The notes beneath the pieces were generated by a model, which was not told the origin of the DNA, did no database searches, and saw only the letters and a list, made by a program, of their open reading frames with translations. This document shows, in pieces, positions 28,301-36,800 of a stretch of DNA of 64,000 nucleotides. Each line of letters begins with the position of its first letter. Position 1 is the first letter of the stretch. The DNA comes from Arion vulgaris (taxonomy: Eukaryota > Mollusca > Gastropoda > Stylommatophora > Arionidae): NCBI GenBank assembly GCA_020796225.1, contig CM036768.1:37403289-37467288 (forward strand), read 5' to 3'. The position numbers were made by a program, and so were the translations under genes.

Positions 28301-31300
28301 CCAACAGACAGTACGCGTCAAAGAGTAATTTACCCCGATATAGTGGATAAAAAGCAAAAGGACGTCTAGGTAAAAGGTAGACCTCAGAGATAACAGAGGC
28401 GGCGAAAAACTCTGTTTATGAAGAATACAGAAACGCCCATTCTAGACATATATTTTTTATCCTGACGCTGTGAAACAAAACAGAATTATATAAACAAATA
28501 GAGAATAGTAAGTAGAATCTCACTTGAAACTATACATACCCAGCATACATCAACACTTACCTTGTAGTATCCAGTCTTAGTAAACAGTTGCCTGCTACCC
28601 ACATCACTCAAATGGACGGCTATAGTGTCGGCAGAGCAGTCGCTATGGTATGAGTTTCTCTGCAAGTCAGATCCCCCACAAAAATGTAATGAGTGTTCAT
28701 GTATTTACAAAACGGACAGTTTCTAAATATATTCAAATATTACTTGGCTTGCGTGATTTATTCCTCTCTGCTCATCGGGAAGAATAGGTCTCAACAGTTG
28801 TTCGACACTTTTCCCGGAATCTAGCTGTTTTCTTTATGGTCTCACAGGTTAGTCAAGCATCCTTCCGTTCCTCAAGGAGACTCCATCTCTAGGCCTGTTA
28901 GAATGTCCCTCTTTTCGTTTTCTTGCCGGTTACATTAAAGTGGATCACAGAAATAGTTGTTTTTTTAAGATTGCCATTCAGAAAAATAACAACATATTGT
29001 CAACAATTTGGCCACCTGTTGCTAAAGACATTGTTTTCGATGATAAACAACATGTAGTGTATGTATGTAGTTAGTTATTTAAAAAATAATTAATTTTCTT
29101 GAAAATATTTTGTAAACCCCCTGTATCGGGAGAGGATTTCACAAATATAAGAAGTGAAAAGAACGCAAACTGGCATATGATGTACATATCACCCATAGTT
29201 AAGCGTGAACCTCCACTTTTTGTCTAAACTGTATATAAGCAGAGATATTGCTTTTCTAATTTGAATTTGTTTTTTATTTGGAAGGGTTACATTGCAAAAC
29301 CATATCTACAAAACCAATTGAGTTAGACATTTTTTGGAGGTTCACGCTATAACTATTGGTGATATGTACATCATATGCAAGTTTGGCGTTCTTTGCTCTT
29401 ATGTTTATGAAATCCTCTCCCGATGCAGAGGTGTTTTTACAATATATTTTCAAGAAAATTAATTATTTTTAAATAACTAATTAGAGTACATACACTAAAC
29501 GGTGTTTATCATCGAAAACGATGCGTTTTGCAACAGGTGGCCAAATTGTATGACAATATGTTTGTTAGTTTTTTTCTGTGAATTTTTAAAAATACAACCC
29601 TATTTCTGGGTGGGTCTCCCGCCTTAAAGTGCTTGTCTAATGACACTAGTATGTGTCTTTCGCAGGGTAGGCTTGACAGATTGCCATTTTCTCTATGTAA
29701 CCTGTGTCATCAACTATTACTTTCTTTTTTCTTTCTTTCTTTTGACCTTCTCTGCTTTTTTGCCGTTAGGTGTTGCAGGTTTAACTGATGAGCGAGTTCC
29801 GAGATAGTGCAAGCTCAATCGCTTGATGTACTGGGGTATTATGGAGATTTAAGATGTCTGTAACTCCATCAATCATTTTTTCCCCGATCCAGAAGCACTT
29901 GAGCTTTTCAGCTCTTGGGCTCGGTGCCATGGACATCGTAACCTTCGGTTCGGTGCCACGAACACCGTAAATCTGGGGAATCTGTGGCTTTTTCTGCCAT
30001 CCCGCGGAATTGAACCCTCACACACAGAGGGCTAATCCCCCTTAGTCCAACGCGCTACGAACACGCTGGGCAGACGGGCATTTTTCGTGTTCTGCCCCTT
30101 CATCTTGATGATTCTATTTTCTGGTTGTACGCTCTTGCAAAGTGTACGTGTATTCGGGTTCATTCTCACTAAGTGGCCACTCTACCTGCTAAATCTATTT
30201 GTTCGCTATTAACTCTTTCAGTACCATAAATATTACAAAGCTGTAGCTAAGTGGTTAAGCCCTTTGCCTTGTGAGTTAAAGGTCGCGGGTTCGAATCCGG
30301 ACCACGTCATTCTGTTCCCGAGTGCAGTTTTTTCCAGAGACCCCTATGATTGTTGCTGGAGCTACGGAGTTCGTTCTTTGTGCAGTACTCTCGGCAGGTG
30401 GCGTGCCAGTTCTACGGAGAAGGACTGAGCCGTATGGGTAAAACCGGTGCAATGAAGTCAATCCTTCGGCTTTTAAACCCTTTAAAAACACAATTATATT
30501 TTTGCTCACATCAGGACACCGAAACGTCTCAGAGGAGAACACAGTCGAATCCATAGAAATATTTGTACAAAACTTAAGATAGATTGTTAAGTCAACCATG
30601 TGTACACGGTGACAGGTACCGACGGCTACAGAGCACATACTTCAAGAGTGGCCCTAATATGATATACTGAGGCATACTTACTTGCCTAGTGAAACGACAC
30701 TGGAAAGAAACTGCGCAAAGTTCTGAGTAAAAACTACAAAAGTCAGTGAAGTTTGCAATAAATACAATTTTACGTGACCTTTTCAGACCTTCGGGTATGA
30801 AGTCACTTCACATTTCTAGGCCATAGTGTGCAGGAGGTAGGAGGGCCAATTCCTTTCTTCACATGTGGAATGTTGAGTGTGGGATTGAGCTCACAATCCT
30901 CTTGTGTCCGAGTCGATAGGCAAACGCATATGTATTACGCATAAGTTATACAATATATATATGTAATCATAGGTCCGCAATCATAGACACGCAATCATAG
31001 AGACACAATCATAGAGACGCAATCATACACACAACCATAGACACGCAATCATAGACATGCTATCACAGACACACAGTTAGACTAACAACCATAGCCATGC
31101 AATCATAGACACACAATCATAGACACGCAATCATAGACACGCAATCATAGACGACATCTAGACAACAACGTGCAGACACATGAGCAGACTTACATGGCCA
31201 TTGTTTTGTTTCTCAGCAGCCTTCTTGTTGTTCCGTTTCAGGTCATCAAATATGACGTCATCCCAACGCACGCGCCAATTCATTTCCGCTAACTCAGCCT

Positions 31301-33799
31301 CCAGTTTAAAATGTCTGCAGATAACATTTGTTGGGATTGAGAGGTTGTTGGCAGTTGAGATTGTAATGAAGAAAGAATGTTAGCTAATGAGATTGTAATT
31401 GAAGAAAGAATGTTAACAAATGAGATTTTAATTGAAGAAAGAATGTTAACAAATGAGATTGTAGTTGAAGAAAGCATGTTAACAAATGAGATTGTAATTA
31501 AAGAAAGAATGTTATCAAATGTTGTTGTTGCTGCTGTTTTTGTTATTTCTGCGATTGTTGATTCTGTAGCTGCTGTTGCTGATGCTGTTTTTGATGTTGG
31601 TGTTTGTGTTGCTGTTTTTGATGTTGGTATTTGTGATGCTGTTTCTGAGGTTGGTATTTGTGATGCTGTTTCGATGTTAGTGTTTGTGTTGTGTTGTTGT
31701 TGTTGTTGTTGCTGTTGCTGATGCGTTTTGATGTTGGTGTTTGTGTTGCTGTTTTGATGTTGTTGTGATGCTGTTTGAGGTGGTGTTTGTGTTGCTGTTC
31801 TGATGTTAGTGTTTGTGTTGGTTGTTGTTGCTGTTGTTGTTGTTGCTGTTTGGGTTGCTGTTTTTGGTGTTGCTGTTTTTGTTGTTGGTGTTGCTGTTGT
31901 CTCGAGAACATAAATCAAACCTACGTTACTACCTCCACTAACGTATGAAACAGCTGCATGATATTCAACATTTAGCCAAAGAACTTACCTATACACAAAA
32001 AATGTCACGATAAGAACCACAAGGAGGATAGAACCAAGAACAATGATGACTATGGCGTACTCAGGAAACGGTTCTGGAAAAAAGACGTAAAATTATCAGT
32101 AAAACGGACGTAAAATTATCAGTAAAACGGACTAAAATTATCATAAAACGACGTAAAATTATCAATAAAAATCTAAAGTTATATAACAAGTTATTTACTG
32201 TTGGTTATTGAACTGACGTCACATCACTCCGGGCAGACCCATATGTGCTCAGTCTCCTCCAACAGATGCCGAAGGTATGCATACTGATGGTTCTGTGGCT
32301 CGCTGGTTAAACATACTCTCTCTCTGCCCTCAAGCATACATCTCTACTTCTACAACGTGTAATACCAAACTCATGAAATCGCTGGTTTCATTCAACGTCA
32401 ATATTAGTTTCCTTATCCAAGAGCAACTAGTAAGGTTGACCACAGCTTATGTTGAGCATATTCCCATTTAAGTCTTTGCAGTGGCGGCTCGTGATCATTT
32501 TTGTTGGTGTGGCCAGACATTTTTTTTCTGATAAATCATGGTTTTTGGTTGCTATATTTTAATTTATAAATAATAAATACACGTTTATACATTATTTTTG
32601 TGGGGCCCGGCACCACTGACTCTTAATGACGAGCCGCCACTGAGTCTTTGCATCTTTCTTCTCTACTTCTCTGTCTTCTCATTTTTCTGATTCTTTCTCT
32701 TCTTTTTCTCCTTTAATTTTTTCTCTTTTTCCTTTACTTCATCTTCCTCTCCTCTATTTTCTTCTTCTTCTGTCTTCTTTTATTTCTTTATTCCTCTCCT
32801 TCCTATAATTTGAAACACTATATTCATATTAGCAGTCATCATTTTTCAGGCATGTTATGAGGAGGGAAGTTTAGAACACATTGTGACAACCGGTAAAATC
32901 GAGGGTAGACGAGACAGAGGAAGACAGAGAGAGAAAATTTGGATAGCCTGACTTCATGGCACGGTAGAGTGTCAACATCTGAGTTGATAGCAAACACCAA
33001 CGACAGAGATATGTGGAGATCCATGATCGCCTACGTCAGCCGGCACGGCACCTGATGATGATATGCATATGCTTCTTGATGCTTGGTTATTGGTTACTAA
33101 ACTGACGTCATTGCACCCGGGCAGACCCATAGGTGCTCAGTCTCCCCAACATATATCGAAGAGTATCCATACTGATGGTTCCCGTGGTTCGATGATTAAA
33201 CACACTCCCCAGTCTGCCTCTCAGGCATCTTGTTCTACTTGTACAACGGGTAACTCCAAACTGTTTAAAACACTGGATCGATTCAACATCTATTTTAGTG
33301 TCTTCATCCAAGCGTCAGTCGCGAAGAGACCGAAGAACATCCTCCCCTTATCCATCTTCAACTCCCCAACAATCGATGCTGTTGATGCCAAGTCTGAATT
33401 CTTGATGCTGTCTCTTCTCGTATTTATCTAATATATATATATACAATGACGATAACGCAAGACCTATTGTCTCCTGAGACAAAGAGGCCAATGGTGATAT
33501 ATAATGTATTTGATTTTGTTATTCCTTTACTATTGCTCTATGCAGTGGCGCTCGTGTTCATTTTTGTTGGTGGGGCCAGACACATTTTCGGGAAACGATG
33601 ATGTTTTGGTTAGGTTATATTTTAATTTATTAAATAATAAATACACGTTAGATATTATTTTGTGGGCAGGCTCCATTGGCCTTAATGACGAGCCGCCACT
33701 GGCTCTATGTTTTATTTTCCATTTCTAAACTTTTTTTTTACATTTATGTAGTTTTTTTTAAGTCAATACGACTTCTTACCAATCCAGCTTCTATATAAA

Positions 33800-33831
<32 letters not shown>

Positions 33832-36800
33832 CTCCACATAACTTCTAACAAAACCAACTGCTATACAAACACCCACGAGTGTTGAGTGTTGGAGGATACC
33901 AATTAGGAGATCTAGCGGCTGTCAGTTTTCCACACTCTTGTCTTCCAGAATCTAGAATCTTGGCCAGTAAAATATCCAATCACAACTACTCAAGACACAA
34001 GACAAGAGGCAATGAATGACATACTCAAAAAGAGAAGATGGAAATGGCTCGGACATGTTATGAGAATGAGACAAGAAATGCCTGCAAGGATAGCCCTCAC
34101 TTGGACACCAGAGGGAAAGAGAAAGAAAGGCAGACCACGGACAACATGGAGGCGCATGATGGAAGAGGAACTGGACACCGCATCTCTGACGTGGGGATCT
34201 GCGCTGAAGGTTGCACGGGACAGGAGAGCATGGAAGTCCTTTCTGAAGCCCCATGTGTCACTAGGCATAACGGGATTAAGAAGATACAAACACCCACACA
34301 CACTTACTTTCTGGAGGGCATAAACTCCCATCGAAACCACACTTGGGAGTGTCTGGAGGAGGTCCATCCCTCCCTCCTGCCCAATGAATTTTCTTTCCAT
34401 CAACTGCCGTGTACACCTTTGTATTACCAAAGTAATCAGCAACCACCTGAAAGAAAAATGTCAAAATAATTTGTTGTTGACAATATTGATGTTACTTTCG
34501 TAATGGTAATGTTGATGGATGAGCGTCTGTAGCTCAAGCGGTAGTGAGCTCGATCACCAACCCAAGCGTACCTGGTTCAAACCCCACGGTGGGCAAGTTT
34601 GGAAGCAAATTCGTTTCCGTGGGATTTTGACAAAAGGTAAAATATCCTCACCGTTCAGAAAGCAATGACAAACTACTGAACGTATAAGTGGGCCTAGAAA
34701 ATCAACTACTAGTTTATTGTGGTTGATGGATACGTCCTTTAGGATATGCTACGATTTTCATTTTCAATGTTGATGGCGGAAATTATGCAGACCCAGAAAA
34801 TAACCACATGTAAAATGCAATATCTGCGAAAGGTCTTGCAGCAACAAAGGAAGAGACGAATAGTTATATTGTATTGACAATAATAACTGCCTCCAATACA
34901 TAACCTCACTTCATGTTATTTTATCTGTGTATATTTCTGTCAACTTCTGAAACAAGGTGTTACAAGAAAATATTTAGAACATTCTGAACAGAGAAAGGAA
35001 AAAAACAAAGACATCCTACAAGACCTGCATATCAAGGGGCATTTGCTCATAATAACATAATGTCCCGGAAGATGAAATATTTTGCCCCCGTTAAACGTCA
35101 TAGTGGTATGGATAGAACGTTACCAGAAGTCATGGTCCCTGAGGTAAGAGGCAGGGGGCGACCAAGACTAAGGTGGCAGTGGACATTAAACAAACATTGA
35201 ACTGGAGGAGGCAGGAGAACTTGCTAGAGACACACGTTTGTCAGGCAGGTTGTGATAAAAGCAACGTTCTTCAAGGGATATGCTACTAATTGATATTTTT
35301 GTCTTCTCTTCTTCTTCTTTTTCTTTGCCTTCGGTTTCATATGCTCGTCCAAACCATGAGATGGGTTGCCTCTATGAAGCTGCATGTCAGTTGAAGTTCC
35401 TCTAGAATTCCCTATAGCTTGCTCTGTAAGGTTCGTTCATGATACCATGTTTTGTTTTGTTGATGTGTGTATGATGGACATGACTACAGGATGTGCTCTG
35501 GAGTCTGTGTTTCTGTATCTTTCAGACTTTATTCTGTGCATGTGATGGTTGTGCCTGCAGTGACCTGTTCTTAGGCGACAGATTATATTTCTGTCTAAAC
35601 TCACCTCAAATCTGTCTGTTTCAGGGTTCAGATCAAGCAGTGAGTAGTCTGCGTTTCTGTCTCCATTTTCATCAATGCTGACAGTGCCAGTTATGCCTGT
35701 CAGAGAGAGAAAGACACAGAGAGAGAAATCAATAAATATAAACACAACGTAGATAGTACAAGGTAGCATCTGTTTCTTGAGGGATAGTGACTCGGTCTAT
35801 TAACCCCGACGTTCTGAGTTCACGCGTTCTTTCGCGTGGATTTTTAACAAAATGACGATGGCACCACCCGTTCAGAAAGCAATGGCAAAGTACTGAACGT
35901 AATCATCATCATCATCAGGTGCCGTCTCCACATCGAAGGATGGCTGCAATGAATCTCCAGCATCCTCTGTCTTTCGCCTTGGTGTTGCACACTGCCAGAC
36001 TGTAACATGTCCATTTCTTAAAGTTTCCTCCCACTTATCTCTCGGTCTTTCTCTTGCTCTTCCCCCCTCAACTTTCCCCCCTCTAGTAAAGATTTTATCA
36101 TGGTGTCATGTCTTTTATGTGCCCAAAATACTTTAGTCTGAATTTTATTTCTCTTAATAATTGTTTCTTCATGCCTAGTTTTCCTAAAACTTGTTTATTT
36201 GTCTGTTTTTCTGTCCATGAAACTCTGCCTATTCTTCTATATATCCACATCTCAAATGCATCAATTGTCTTCTAACTGCTTGTTCATTGTCCATGTTTCC
36301 GAGTCATACATTAATATAGGATATATATCGCATTTGATCATTCTAATTTTTAGCCTGTTTGTGATTTGTTTGGATGTCAGTAACTTTCTCATACTATTGA
36401 AATTATCCTTGGCCATTCCTATTCTCTTTTTAATTTCTGTTATACATCTGCCATCATCTGTTATCATCTGACCGAGATAGGAGTAGCTTTTACTTGATGT
36501 AGTAATTCTCCGTGTATTTTTATATTCATTTTAGGTTTTTCCATTTCCTTGTTGATTACCATAGTTTTTGTTTTCTGTATGTTAATGTCTAATCCATATT
36601 CCTTGCTAGTTCTGTCCAATTGGTCCACTAGTTCTTGTAGATCTTGTTCATTTTCTGCTACCAATACTGTGTCATCAGTACTGAACGTAATAATGCCTAG
36701 AAAAAACACAAACAGCGTTTAAAAGCTGGGGTTGATTCGCAAATCCCTGTAAAGGATATGCAATTCATTTTAGATAGTGCAATTTACCTTTTCATTCCTT

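Noticed and set aside
31289..31918. 209-codon Thr/Gln-rich minus-strand ORF overlapping exon 6
   Set aside because: It is in a different frame from the cyclase exon and runs through a 33-bp minisatellite and a trinucleotide tract.
34519..34590. Possible tRNA gene (good A and B boxes), likewise 30240-30310
   Set aside because: Each is the head of a ~250-bp SINE with target duplications or family copies; the tRNA cloverleaf is not intact.
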